A DNA stretch of 64,000 bases, taken from NCBI RefSeq assembly GCF_022601875.1, contig NZ_JAKVIP010000017.1, positions 24,059-88,058 of the forward strand, given 5' to 3'. Positions 15,814 to 23,694 of this stretch are shown here, in pieces (the first letter of the stretch is position 1; each line of letters begins with the position of its first letter). This DNA is from Chryseobacterium sp. SSA4.19. Lineage in GTDB: Bacteria > Bacteroidota > Bacteroidia > Flavobacteriales > Weeksellaceae. The position numbers and the translations under genes are program-made. The notes below the pieces were generated by a model. The model was not told where the DNA came from. It made no database searches and worked only from the letters and a program-made list of their open reading frames with translations.

Positions 15814-15847
15814 AAAAAAGAGAGTGTCCAAACTTTTGGACACTCTC
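15814..15847 (-). terminator. Intrinsic terminator of the scoAB operon
   Basis: A perfect 13-bp stem (15820-15832 with 15835-15847) and a 2-base centre are followed, in the direction of the scoB gene, by TTTTTT (15819-15814). It begins eight bases after the scoB stop. Confidence 0.9.
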
Positions 15848-15854
15848 CGGTTTA

Positions 15855-16508
15855 TCAGAATTGCATCTCAGGGATCTCACCTTCGATGATCAGATCGGCT
15901 TCTGTAGATTGTATGATATGTTCTACGGAAACACCCGGCGCTCTTTCCACAAGCCTGAAACCTGCCGGTGTTACATCCAGGACAGCCAATTCCGTAACGA
16001 CTCTTTTGACACAATTGACTCCGGTTAGGGGAAGCGTACATTTTTTAAGAATTTTGCTTTCTCCGGCTTTATTAACATGCATCATGGCCACGATAATGTT
16101 TTCTGCAGAAGCCACAAGATCCATCGCACCCCCCATTCCTTTAACCATTTTCCCCGGAATTTTCCAGTTGGCGATATCTCCGTTTTCTGAGACCTCCATT
16201 GCTCCGAGAATGGTAAGATCTACTTTCTGGCCACGGATCATCCCGAAGCTGAATGCAGAATCAAAAAATGAACCTCCAGGCAGAATGGTGATGGTCTGCT
16301 TCCCGGCATTAATGATGTCAGCATCCTCTTCCCCTTCAAAAGGAAAAGGCCCCATTCCCAAAACTCCGTTCTCGCTCTGGAATTCTACGGAGAAATTGTC
16401 GGGAACATAATTGGCTACCAAGGTCGGAATTCCTATTCCCAGATTTACATAATATCCGTCTTTCACTTCTCTGGAAATACGTTTTGCTATATCTTCTTTA
16501 CTTAACAT
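15855..16508 (-). CDS. scoB: 3-oxoacid CoA-transferase subunit B
   Basis: A 217-residue beta subunit of succinyl-CoA:3-oxoacid CoA-transferase, which moves CoA from succinyl-CoA to acetoacetate. The active-site glutamate is Glu46 in the SENGVLG motif that defines the subunit. Other family blocks are VNLGIGIPTLVANY (21-34), INAGKQTITILPGGSFFDSA and KGMGGAMDLV. It is downstream of scoA with an 85-base gap and followed by a strong terminator, so it closes a two-gene operon. With the acyl-CoA dehydrogenase and acyl-CoA synthetase at the right end of the window it points to use of fatty acids and ketone bodies. Confidence 0.95.
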   Translation of the reverse strand: MLSKEDIAKRISREVKDGYYVNLGIGIPTLVANYVPDNFSVEFQSENGVLGMGPFPFEGEEDADIINAGKQTITILPGGSFFDSAFSFGMIRGQKVDLTILGAMEVSENGDIANWKIPGKMVKGMGGAMDLVASAENIIVAMMHVNKAGESKILKKCTLPLTGVNCVKRVVTELAVLDVTPAGFRLVERAPGVSVEHIIQSTEADLIIEGEIPEMQF

Positions 16509-16593
16509 ATTTTTAATTTAGAAAATTTGACAACAGGCCAAGTTTACAACGGCCAGTTATGTGTTTATTTTGAAATAATTGTCAAAACCGAAA

Positions 16594-17307
16594 CTATTTT
16601 TCAATCTGATCTTTGCTTCTTACGGTTCTCTGTTCAATCCTTTTTTCAAATTTCTCACCCTGGAAAATTCTCTGGATCATAATTCCGGGAATGTGAATCT
16701 GGTTGGGATCCAGTTCGCCCGGAGCTACCAGTTCCTCCACTTCTGCGATAGTGATTTTTCCCGCACCAGCCATCGGATGGTTAAAATTTCTTGCCGATCC
16801 TTTAAAAATAAGGTTTCCTGCATGATCGCCTTTCCAAGCTTTTACAATAGAAAACTCTGCTTTGAATGCATGCTCCAGGATATGCGGTTTTCCGTCGAAT
16901 TCTTTTACTTCTTTCCCTTCTGCCACTTCAGTTCCGAAACCCGCCGGTGTGTAAAAGGCCGGAATTCCTGCCTGCGCCGCTCTGCATTTTTCCGCCAGCG
17001 TTCCCTGTGGAGTCAGTTCTACTTCCAGTTCTCCGGAAAGCATCTGTCTTTCAAACTCTGCATTTTCCCCTACATAAGAAGAAATCATTTTTTTTATCTG
17101 TCTTTTCTGAAGCAATAATCCTAAACCGAAATCATCGACTCCCGCATTGTTTGAAATACACGTAAGATATTTTACATTGCTATCCACCAATGCATTAATT
17201 GAATTTTCAGGGATGCCGCAAAGTCCAAATCCTCCTAACATCAATGTCATTCCATCTTTAATTCCTTCAATGGCTTCCTTTGCATTTTTTACTCTTTTAT
17301 CTATCAT
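16594..17307 (-). CDS. scoA: 3-oxoacid CoA-transferase subunit A
   Basis: A 237-residue alpha subunit partner of ScoB. The glycine-rich CoA-binding start ([15 protein letters not shown], 23-37), [15 protein letters not shown] (52-66), [20 protein letters not shown] and the C-terminal [24 protein letters not shown] block all match the family. It is the promoter-proximal gene of the scoA-scoB operon and forms the heteromer with the product of the next gene. No clear TAnnTTTG element was found in the 200 bases upstream. Confidence 0.95.
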   Translation of the reverse strand: MIDKRVKNAKEAIEGIKDGMTLMLGGFGLCGIPENSINALVDSNVKYLTCISNNAGVDDFGLGLLLQKRQIKKMISSYVGENAEFERQMLSGELEVELTPQGTLAEKCRAAQAGIPAFYTPAGFGTEVAEGKEVKEFDGKPHILEHAFKAEFSIVKAWKGDHAGNLIFKGSARNFNHPMAGAGKITIAEVEELVAPGELDPNQIHIPGIMIQRIFQGEKFEKRIEQRTVRSKDQIEK

Positions 17308-17512
17308 GAAATATCAGATTTTTCTGTTGGCCTAATTTAATACTTTTTCTTTATTCGGAAGAACTGAGAACCATTTTGACAGGATAAAATTTCTATTTTT
17401 AAAATGCTGCTGTATTTAATCTGTATTTAAGCAGCTGATACCGCCCTACCATATGATGGTCTGAATTTTGGTTACTGCATGTAATACCAATATCACAATT
17501 AAATAGAATATT

Positions 17513-17890
17513 ATGGAAACGAAAGACATTTCAAGAATTGCTCTCGGTGCATTTCTTATTACGGCAGGGATAGGACACCTCACTTTTGCAAGAAAAGAAT
17601 TTCAGGCCCAAGTCCCGGAATGGGTACCGCTGGAAAAAGATGATACTGTAGTGTATTCGGGAGTTGCAGAAATTGCATTAGGTACAGCCATTATTGTTAC
17701 ACCAAAAAAGTACAGGAAGACGATGGGGAAAATTGTAGCAGGATTTTTTGCCGCCGTTCTTCCGGGAAACATTGCCCAATATAAAAACAGACGAGATTCA
17801 TTTGGCCTGAATACTGATAACCAGAGGTTTGCCAGGCTTTTCATGCAGGCACCTCTTATTGTCTGGGCGTTAAAATCCACAGATGATTAA
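17513..17890 (+). CDS. DoxX-like small membrane protein
   Basis: A 125-residue integral membrane protein of the DoxX-like group. Segments near 6-24 (ISRIALGAFLITAGIGHLTF), 45-65 (VVYSGVAEIALGTAIIV), 75-95 (IVAGFFAAVLPGNIAQY) and the C-terminus look membrane-inserted, giving about four helices. GIGHLTFARKEF and AEIALG are typical of the family. The biochemical role is unknown; relatives are linked to redox and sulfur stress. It is a single gene, divergent from scoAB and convergent with the phosphatase gene, sharing a perfect palindromic terminator with it. Confidence 0.7.
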   Translation: METKDISRIALGAFLITAGIGHLTFARKEFQAQVPEWVPLEKDDTVVYSGVAEIALGTAIIVTPKKYRKTMGKIVAGFFAAVLPGNIAQYKNRRDSFGLNTDNQRFARLFMQAPLIVWALKSTDD

Positions 17891-17897
17891 TTCATGA

Positions 17898-17939
17898 TAA
17901 ACAGAGAGCCGGAACATTAATGTTCCGGCTCTCTGTTTA
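17898..17939. terminator. Bidirectional terminator, 42-bp perfect palindrome
   Basis: Bases 17898-17939 form a perfect palindrome (21-base arms, centre TTAA), ending eight bases after the doxX stop and 22 bases from the end of the convergent phosphatase gene. The terminal A/T steps supply short U-tracts on both strands. Confidence 0.85.
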
Positions 17940-17961
17940 ATTAGCCTGTACCAAGTTTTCA

Positions 17962-20700
17962 TTACTGAATAATCAGTTTCAGTGTAAATAACTTTCTGGT
18001 ATGCACTTTTACGAAATAGACTCCTTTCGGAAGGTTTTCGTTAACCAGAGAAAAACGCTGATTGTTAATATTTTTAGATTCATATAATAAATCTCCATTG
18101 GCTGACAGCAATTCTATTTTTTCAATCGGGTAATCGCTTTTGATGAACGTAGGCTCGCCCGGCTTGCTTGGATTCGGATATAGAACCACATTTTTTTCTG
18201 TATTTTTAACCTCTCCCGTTCCCAGTGAAGTCCCTGAAACCTGAAACTGAACCCTGTTTGAAACTTCCGTATAAGAATCATTGGTAAACATCACCATGTA
18301 ATAATTACCCGGCGTTGCAGGTACTGCGGTTCCCTGGATTGTTTTGGTACCCTGTGTAACGCCGTCAAAATAAGTGTACGAAACAAAATTATCATCCGGT
18401 GTTGCAACACTCTGAGGATAGATCCCGAGCCAGTCTTTAATAATCCCCGGAGAATCCGTCCAGGAAGCCGTAATGTTTTCACCTAATGTGTAAACAGGCT
18501 TGTTGGTCCAAAGTTCGGTAACAATGTCGCCCACTTTAAAGAAAACCTTTTCACCCACTGTGGTATAGCCATCCTCAAGAAAATATTGAGCATAATAATA
18601 GCCTTTCGGAAGTCCTGTAAAATTAAGTGTTCCTGAAGCCGTGGAAACATAGCTCCATTTTACGGAAGGCGTAGGTCCCGGAACCTGTCCCATTTTATAA
18701 ATCCCGATCCAGTCTTTTGTTAAGTTAGGACCATTATTGAAATTAACAACTACGGTTCCGCCAACAGGATAAGCATCTGCGGATGTATTTAAAACAACTT
18801 TGGGGCCTACATAAAAACTTTTTTTAGGAGCAATATCCGTATACCCGTTATCGGCAAAAAAACCGGCAAAATACTGACCTTTATTTGGCAATCCGTTGTT
18901 AAATGTAACTGTCCCGGAGGTTTGTCCGTTGGTATACACATATGCCTGCGAAGTGACAGAAGCCGGATTTTGACCTTTTTTGTATAATCCTACCCAATCC
19001 TGATTATTTCCGGGGCCATCTGTAAAATTCGCTACAATAGACTCGTTTTGTGCATATTCTGTTTTATTTAAAGTAAAAGAAGGGTTAGAAACCACACTTC
19101 CGGTTATTTCAAACTGCTTGGCATCGCTCCAGTCACTCCATTCCAGATTCCTGTCCCTGTATCTAACTTTTACATAATATATTCCATTGGTAATGGAATT
19201 GGCTGCAATATCTGCCTTTGTAATATCAATGTTTGCATTCAGGTTTTTTGTCATATCTGGGGTTCCGTTTCCGTCTTTTCCGAACCAGTTTTCATAATCA
19301 CGGTAAAATTCCTTTTCAATGATAGAAAAGTCTGCCGCCTTGCTGATTAAAAATTGCGTGGTATTTAATAATTCTCCGGCTGTTGTTGAAAAGCTACTGC
19401 CGTTTAACGTTAAAGGCAAAGTAACCGGAGCTGTAAAAGTATTGGTAATGGACGGTTTAGCAGGTTTCGGCTGATTTTTATACCGGTGAAAAGTATCAAC
19501 CAGTTCATTATACTTTTTATGGTAAATTCCTCCTATTGAATAGGATTCAATATCAACTTTTCCGGTATTGACATCCACTTCAACAATCTGGTACGTCCAG
19601 TCAGTCAATGTTTTTTGGACATCATCGAAATCCTGTTCATTGGACATCCCCCAATATTGATCCCAGGCAGTTCCACCGGAAATAATCTGATAGTTCGGAC
19701 TGTCCTTTAACTGACCTCTGTGGTACAAATGATGATGTGCGCCTACATGCATTAAATATTTATTGGAAGTCGTTAATAACGGCACTGCGGTATTTCTTAC
19801 CCAGGTCGAAATATCTCCTACATATTGCTCTGCCTGATAAGGCCTGTGACTTAATGAAATAATCCAATCTACCGTAGGATCATTATTCGCCTCATTTAAA
19901 ATCTGCTGAAGCCAGGTTTGCTGAGCGGCGCCTGTATGCTCTGAACTTAAACTTACAAATAAAACATTTCCGGCCTGCTGGGCATAATAATTCTCATTTC
20001 CTGAAGAGATGTTCTTATATTTGATTTCATCGATGTAGAAATGGGCGTAGTATGAATTCATTCCCAATGTCCCGTAGGTTTCGTGGTTCCCAACAGTTGT
20101 CTGGATCGGAAGATAAGGTGAAAGTTTGATATTCTTCTTAAAGTGTACATTTTCATAATGATCCAGCGTTCCCACATCTACCTGATCTCCAACCATAAAT
20201 GTGAGAGCAATATTGTCGGAAGGATCAGAGTTTACACCAAATTTTTCCTTTAATTTTTTATAAGCATTCAGGGTAAGGGTATCATACCTCGGTTCTGCCT
20301 TAATCTGGTTATCTCCCATAATCAGAAAACGGATTTTTCCGTTTGCTGTTGCTGCCTGTCCCGGCAAAGGAAGTGTACGGAAGTTGTACACTGCAGATTC
20401 GTTGGCACCTGTTTTAATCTTATAATAATATTTTGTATTCGGCAGCAAACTGGTGATTTTTGCCGTGTGATAATAATAGTTATTATTATATCCTGTATCT
20501 GAAAAAATATTGGTCGTGCCGGTAACAGTAACGTTTAAATTTGTTGGCGAAGTTCCATAGGTTACCGTGGTTTCATTATTGGAAGACGTTTTCCAGTTGA
20601 CAATCATGGAATTGGGTGTCGGGTTTTGCAAATAAGGAAACAAAGCCTGCCCAAATGCCATCTGGACGACAAGAAAGAAAAGAAAGAAGTAATGTTTCAT
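17962..20700 (-). CDS. Purple-acid-phosphatase-like metallophosphoesterase, T9SS type A cargo
   Basis: A 912-residue secreted enzyme. A signal peptide (1-18) precedes a fibronectin-III-like N-domain of purple acid phosphatases (about 20-110). The calcineurin-type domain follows, with metal-ligand blocks LIMGDNQ (Asp130), GDQVD (171-175), GNHETYG (204-210), SLSHRPYQ and GAHHHLYHRG. After it come an Ig-like linker and three related modules of about 90 residues marked by DWVGLYKKGQ, DWIGIYKMGQ and DWLGIYPQ. The C-terminus (VVLYPNPSKPGEPTF to FTLKLIIQ) is a T9SS type A sorting domain. It would dephosphorylate phosphomonoesters at the surface or in the medium. A TACTTTTG minus-7 element lies 83 bases upstream. 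Confidence 0.88.
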   Translation of the reverse strand: MKHYFFLFFLVVQMAFGQALFPYLQNPTPNSMIVNWKTSSNNETTVTYGTSPTNLNVTVTGTTNIFSDTGYNNNYYYHTAKITSLLPNTKYYYKIKTGANESAVYNFRTLPLPGQAATANGKIRFLIMGDNQIKAEPRYDTLTLNAYKKLKEKFGVNSDPSDNIALTFMVGDQVDVGTLDHYENVHFKKNIKLSPYLPIQTTVGNHETYGTLGMNSYYAHFYIDEIKYKNISSGNENYYAQQAGNVLFVSLSSEHTGAAQQTWLQQILNEANNDPTVDWIISLSHRPYQAEQYVGDISTWVRNTAVPLLTTSNKYLMHVGAHHHLYHRGQLKDSPNYQIISGGTAWDQYWGMSNEQDFDDVQKTLTDWTYQIVEVDVNTGKVDIESYSIGGIYHKKYNELVDTFHRYKNQPKPAKPSITNTFTAPVTLPLTLNGSSFSTTAGELLNTTQFLISKAADFSIIEKEFYRDYENWFGKDGNGTPDMTKNLNANIDITKADIAANSITNGIYYVKVRYRDRNLEWSDWSDAKQFEITGSVVSNPSFTLNKTEYAQNESIVANFTDGPGNNQDWVGLYKKGQNPASVTSQAYVYTNGQTSGTVTFNNGLPNKGQYFAGFFADNGYTDIAPKKSFYVGPKVVLNTSADAYPVGGTVVVNFNNGPNLTKDWIGIYKMGQVPGPTPSVKWSYVSTASGTLNFTGLPKGYYYAQYFLEDGYTTVGEKVFFKVGDIVTELWTNKPVYTLGENITASWTDSPGIIKDWLGIYPQSVATPDDNFVSYTYFDGVTQGTKTIQGTAVPATPGNYYMVMFTNDSYTEVSNRVQFQVSGTSLGTGEVKNTEKNVVLYPNPSKPGEPTFIKSDYPIEKIELLSANGDLLYESKNINNQRFSLVNENLPKGVYFVKVHTRKLFTLKLIIQ

Positions 20701-20782
20701 AAATTTCAGTTTTAAGTTGTGTGTATTTTAAAAGGTGAATTAAACAGTAAAATGCCTGGACCGGCCGTTTTTTATTATCGGG

Positions 20783-20790
20783 CAAAAGTA
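20783..20790 (-). promoter_or_regulatory. Minus-7 element TACTTTTG
   Basis: A perfect TAnnTTTG match facing the phosphatase gene, which starts at 20700. It predicts a leader of about 80 bases. No TTTG at the 19-bp spacing is visible. Confidence 0.45.
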
Positions 20791-20889
20791 AAATTGGCAT
20801 ATAAACTGAGCTTCATGATAACTTAAAGAAAATGTTAATTTTCATTTGAAATTTCATCTCAAATTTTATCATTTTTAACAAACAATTGT

Positions 20890-20920
20890 TTTGAATATTT
20901 AAAAAGTCTTCATATATTTG
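20890..20920 (+). promoter_or_regulatory. rplS promoter, TTTG-N19-TATATTTG
   Basis: TTTG (20890-20893) and TATATTTG (20913-20920) are separated by exactly 19 bp, the full Bacteroidota sigma-A consensus. The start site is predicted near 20925, giving a leader of about 64 bases before rplS. Confidence 0.85.
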
Positions 20921-20988
20921 CAACCTGTTATTCAACCTCTGACGAAGTCCGTGTAAGTTGCTTAGCCTAAACATTTTATTTATTAATA

Positions 20989-21345
20989 ATGGATTTATTA
21001 AAGTACGTACAAGACAAGTACATTACAAAAAAAGAATTCCCTGAATTCAAAGCTGGTGATACCATCACTGTATATTACGAGATTAAGGAAGGTCAAAAAA
21101 CAAGAACTCAGTTCTTCAAAGGTACCGTTATCCAGTTAAGAGGTAGCGGATCTACAAAAACTTTCACCATCAGAAAAATGTCTGGTGATGTAGGAGTAGA
21201 AAGAGTTTTCCCTATTAACATGCCGGCCCTTCAAAAAATTGAAGTTGACAGAAGAGGTAGAGTTAGAAGATCAAGAATCTATTACTTCAGAGATCTTAGA
21301 GGTAAAAAAGCGAGAATTAAAGACGCTGCTTACAAGAAAAAATAA
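20989..21345 (+). CDS. rplS: 50S ribosomal protein L19
   Basis: A 118-residue ribosomal protein located at the 30S-50S interface. The sequence shows the L19 hallmarks FPEFKAGDTITVYYEIKEG (17-35), FKGTVIQLRGSGSTKTFTIR and the basic C-terminal GRVRRSRIYYFRDLRGKKAR. The length is normal. In many bacteria rplS follows rpsP-rimM-trmD; here it stands alone with its own full-consensus promoter and terminator, as is common in this phylum. Confidence 0.98.
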   Translation: MDLLKYVQDKYITKKEFPEFKAGDTITVYYEIKEGQKTRTQFFKGTVIQLRGSGSTKTFTIRKMSGDVGVERVFPINMPALQKIEVDRRGRVRRSRIYYFRDLRGKKARIKDAAYKKK

Positions 21346-21365
21346 TTCAGACAACAATACATACG

Positions 21366-21402
21366 AAAGAGACTGTTCATATTTTGAGCAGTCTCTTTTA
21401 TA
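21366..21402 (+). terminator. rplS terminator
   Basis: A stem of about 15 bp (AAAGAGACTG pairing with CAGTCTCTTT, extended inward by a G-U wobble and three more pairs) ends in a T-rich tail. It begins 20 bases after the rplS stop. Confidence 0.85.
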
Positions 21403-21520
21403 TTTTCAGAAGCTGTTTCCCGCTTTCCGCTGCAATCTTTTTTTTCAAAAAAGGATTTACACTGCAATCGGGGCTAGGAACTCAATCACTATTCTAAATA
21501 AATATCGATTTAAATCTATC

Positions 21521-22513
21521 CTATTTAATAAAATCATATAAAGCATTCCGGAATTGACCATACGCTTCAATATGCGGAAGATGCCCCGTATTTTCAATCT
21601 CGACCAATTTTGATCCGGGAATCTGTTGCTGTGTTTTTTTTCCCAATTCCTGATACTGTCCCATTTTAGACTGCAATGCTTTCGGTGCCCTGTCTTTCCC
21701 TATTGCCGTTCTGTCTCTTGTTCCTATAATGAGCAAGGTAGGGGTTTTAATATTTTTGAACTCATAACATACCGGCTGGTTATAGATCATATCGGATGTT
21801 AAGGCTGCATCCCATGCTATTTTCGGGTAATCGGGATGTAAAGTCCAGCCTGCTATCAAATCCAGCCATGGCTGATATTCAGCTTTCCATTTGTTATCAT
21901 AATAGAATTTCAACTGATAATTTTTATAGGTCTCAGCGGTATTTTTAAGCTCTGACTGATACGCTTCATCAATGGTCTGATACGCCGCAAAAGTCTTGTA
22001 ATCCTCCAATCCTATAGGATTTTCCAAAACGAGCTGCTGAACTTTTTCAGGATACAACAGCGTAAATCTGGTCGCTACCATTCCCCCCATAGAATGCCCC
22101 AAGATGATGGTTTTATCAATTTTCAGTTCGTCTAAAACTGCTTTTGTATTTTCAGCCAGCTGTGAAAAAGAAAACTGATAATTTTGCGGTTTTGAAGATT
22201 TTCCAAATCCGATCTGATCCGGAATAATTACTCTGAATCCTTTTTTTGAAAGATCATCTGCCGTCTGTTTCCAATAAGCCCCATTAAAATTCTTGCCGTG
22301 AAGAAGCACTATATTCTTTCCGTTGGATATCTTTGGCTTTACATCCATGTAAGCCATTTTCAGATCATTATTCTGAGATCTCAAACTAATAAAATGCACT
22401 TTGTAGGGATATTGATATTGGGTTAGTTCCGCATCTAAGGGTTTTATCTGTGAAAACAATATATTGCTCACGGACAAGGCAATTATCACAACAGCATTTT
22501 TTACATATTCCAT
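21521..22513 (-). CDS. Exported alpha/beta hydrolase
   Basis: A 330-residue hydrolase with a signal peptide (residues 1-21, ending ILFS). The fold shows the oxyanion block LLHGKNFNGAYW (70-81), DQIGFGKSSKP, the nucleophile elbow GHSMGG with Ser141, the acid Asp in IIGTRDRTA, and the catalytic His in ENTGHLPHIE. It resembles periplasmic esterase/dehalogenase-like members; the insertion of about 80 residues between Ser and Asp forms a helical cap. The substrate is unknown. It is transcribed leftward and converges on rplS; the 76-base gap to the DMT transporter gene could allow cotranscription with it. Confidence 0.85.
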   Translation of the reverse strand: MEYVKNAVVIIALSVSNILFSQIKPLDAELTQYQYPYKVHFISLRSQNNDLKMAYMDVKPKISNGKNIVLLHGKNFNGAYWKQTADDLSKKGFRVIIPDQIGFGKSSKPQNYQFSFSQLAENTKAVLDELKIDKTIILGHSMGGMVATRFTLLYPEKVQQLVLENPIGLEDYKTFAAYQTIDEAYQSELKNTAETYKNYQLKFYYDNKWKAEYQPWLDLIAGWTLHPDYPKIAWDAALTSDMIYNQPVCYEFKNIKTPTLLIIGTRDRTAIGKDRAPKALQSKMGQYQELGKKTQQQIPGSKLVEIENTGHLPHIEAYGQFRNALYDFIK

Positions 22514-22589
22514 AAGATTATTTTAGAATATTAAAATTAAAAAAACCGCTTCAAAAAAAACGATTATTCATATTTATTTATTGAAATTC

Positions 22590-23567
22590 TTAAGATATTT
22601 TTTCAGCAATAACCTCTTTTCTGGATGGTAGATTCATAAGAACAATAGCGAAAAGTATCAAAACAATTCCTACCCACTGAATAAATATTACTTTTTCTCC
22701 CAACAGGATAAAAGCCATCGTTACAGAAACCGGAAGCTCCAGTGAGGAAACAATACTTCCCAATCCCAATCCTGCGTTTGGGAAACCGATATTAAACAAA
22801 ACCGGAGGTATTATAGTCCCGAACAAAGCCAGAACAAAACCGTATTTCCATAAAATTGAATACCGGAAAGCATGAATATGCTCCGTATTATCTGTAAAAC
22901 TTAAATATACTGATTTTAATCCGTCAAAGTGCAAAGGTCCGAGCTGAGCAAAAAACAGAAAGGCAAAGATGACTACAGAACCTCCCGAAAGCATGATGAT
23001 GCTTTTCCTTAAAACAGGTAAATGCGTAGCTAACGTATTGGAAGTAAACATGGTCATGGTGTAGGAAGCCGCTGCCATCAGTCCCCAGAAAATACCTTTT
23101 ATATCAAGTGTAATTTCTGTATTGATAAGGTTAGTTGCTAATACAGTTCCTGTTAAAACAATAATTACAGATATGATTTTCCTGATATTCGGAAGCTTTT
23201 TAGTAATAAAACTTTCCACCACTACACTGAACCAAACCGACTGCATCAACAGAACGATGGCAATGGACACATTGATATATTGTACTGAAAGGTAATAAAA
23301 CAGGCTTGTACAGCCGAGTGAAGTCCCTGCCAGCATCAGGTTTTTTATTTCTTTTGAAGTCGGTGAAGGCAGTATTTTTTTTGATGTGATTGTCTGAATG
23401 AAATTCAGTATCAAAAGGCCAGTCAATCCCAAGGCAAATTGAGACGTTGTCACTTCGGAAGTGGTATATCCTTCCTGATAAGCGAGCTTGACAAATGTCG
23501 CCAACATCCCATAGATACTTGCTCCAATTCCTACAAACAAAACCCCTTTCAGTATGTTCTTCTTCAT
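22590..23567 (-). CDS. EamA-type drug/metabolite transporter
   Basis: A 325-residue inner-membrane permease of the DMT superfamily, with ten predicted helices in two EamA repeats (the second starting near LDIKGIFWGLMAAASYTMTM). I chose the ATG at 23567 (MKKNILKGVLFVGIGASIYG), because the upstream in-frame codons are Arg/Lys/Cys-rich and do not belong to the first helix. The C-terminal repeat carries the conserved SSLELPVSV and LGEKVIFIQWVGIVLI blocks. The substrate is not predictable; exporters of amino acids or metabolites are usual. A TACCTTTG minus-7 element lies just upstream. Confidence 0.85.
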   Translation of the reverse strand: MKKNILKGVLFVGIGASIYGMLATFVKLAYQEGYTTSEVTTSQFALGLTGLLILNFIQTITSKKILPSPTSKEIKNLMLAGTSLGCTSLFYYLSVQYINVSIAIVLLMQSVWFSVVVESFITKKLPNIRKIISVIIVLTGTVLATNLINTEITLDIKGIFWGLMAAASYTMTMFTSNTLATHLPVLRKSIIMLSGGSVVIFAFLFFAQLGPLHFDGLKSVYLSFTDNTEHIHAFRYSILWKYGFVLALFGTIIPPVLFNIGFPNAGLGLGSIVSSLELPVSVTMAFILLGEKVIFIQWVGIVLILFAIVLMNLPSRKEVIAEKIS

Positions 23568-23586
23568 AATTCTTTTTTTCAGCCTG

Positions 23587-23594
23587 CAAAGGTA
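23587..23594 (-). promoter_or_regulatory. Minus-7 element TACCTTTG
   Basis: A perfect TAnnTTTG match 20 bases before the DMT transporter start at 23567. Immediately upstream is the terminator of the M36 protease gene. Confidence 0.55.
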
Positions 23595-23623
23595 CAACAT
23601 TTTCAATAAGAATTATTTTATAC

Positions 23624-23690
23624 CATATACTTCAAAAAAGAAACCCGGCGCAAGCTTCGCTTGCGCCGGGTTTCTTTTTTGAAGTATATG
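23624..23690. terminator. Very long perfect hairpin (32-bp stem), terminator of the M36 protease gene
   Basis: Arms 23624-23655 and 23659-23690 are perfectly complementary over 32 bp with a 3-base TTC loop. The GC-rich core (CCCGGCGCAAGC) is flanked by A-run/T-run steps, so the structure acts as a rho-independent terminator in both directions. It begins four bases after the protease stop. Confidence 0.9.
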
Positions 23691-23694
23691 TAAG

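Noticed and set aside
15630..15815. 61-codon reverse frame before the scoB terminator
   Set aside because: No family resemblance, no promoter, and it starts at the terminator of the operon; not supported as a gene.
15775..16410. Long open frame on the + strand opposite scoB
   Set aside because: It is antisense to a clearly recognisable scoB gene and runs into the scoB terminator; the sequence resembles no protein family.
20920..20961. GCAAC/GTTGC pairing in front of rplS considered as a ribosomal-protein leader structure
   Set aside because: The left arm overlaps the minus-7 element and would lie upstream of the predicted start site, so it would not be transcribed.
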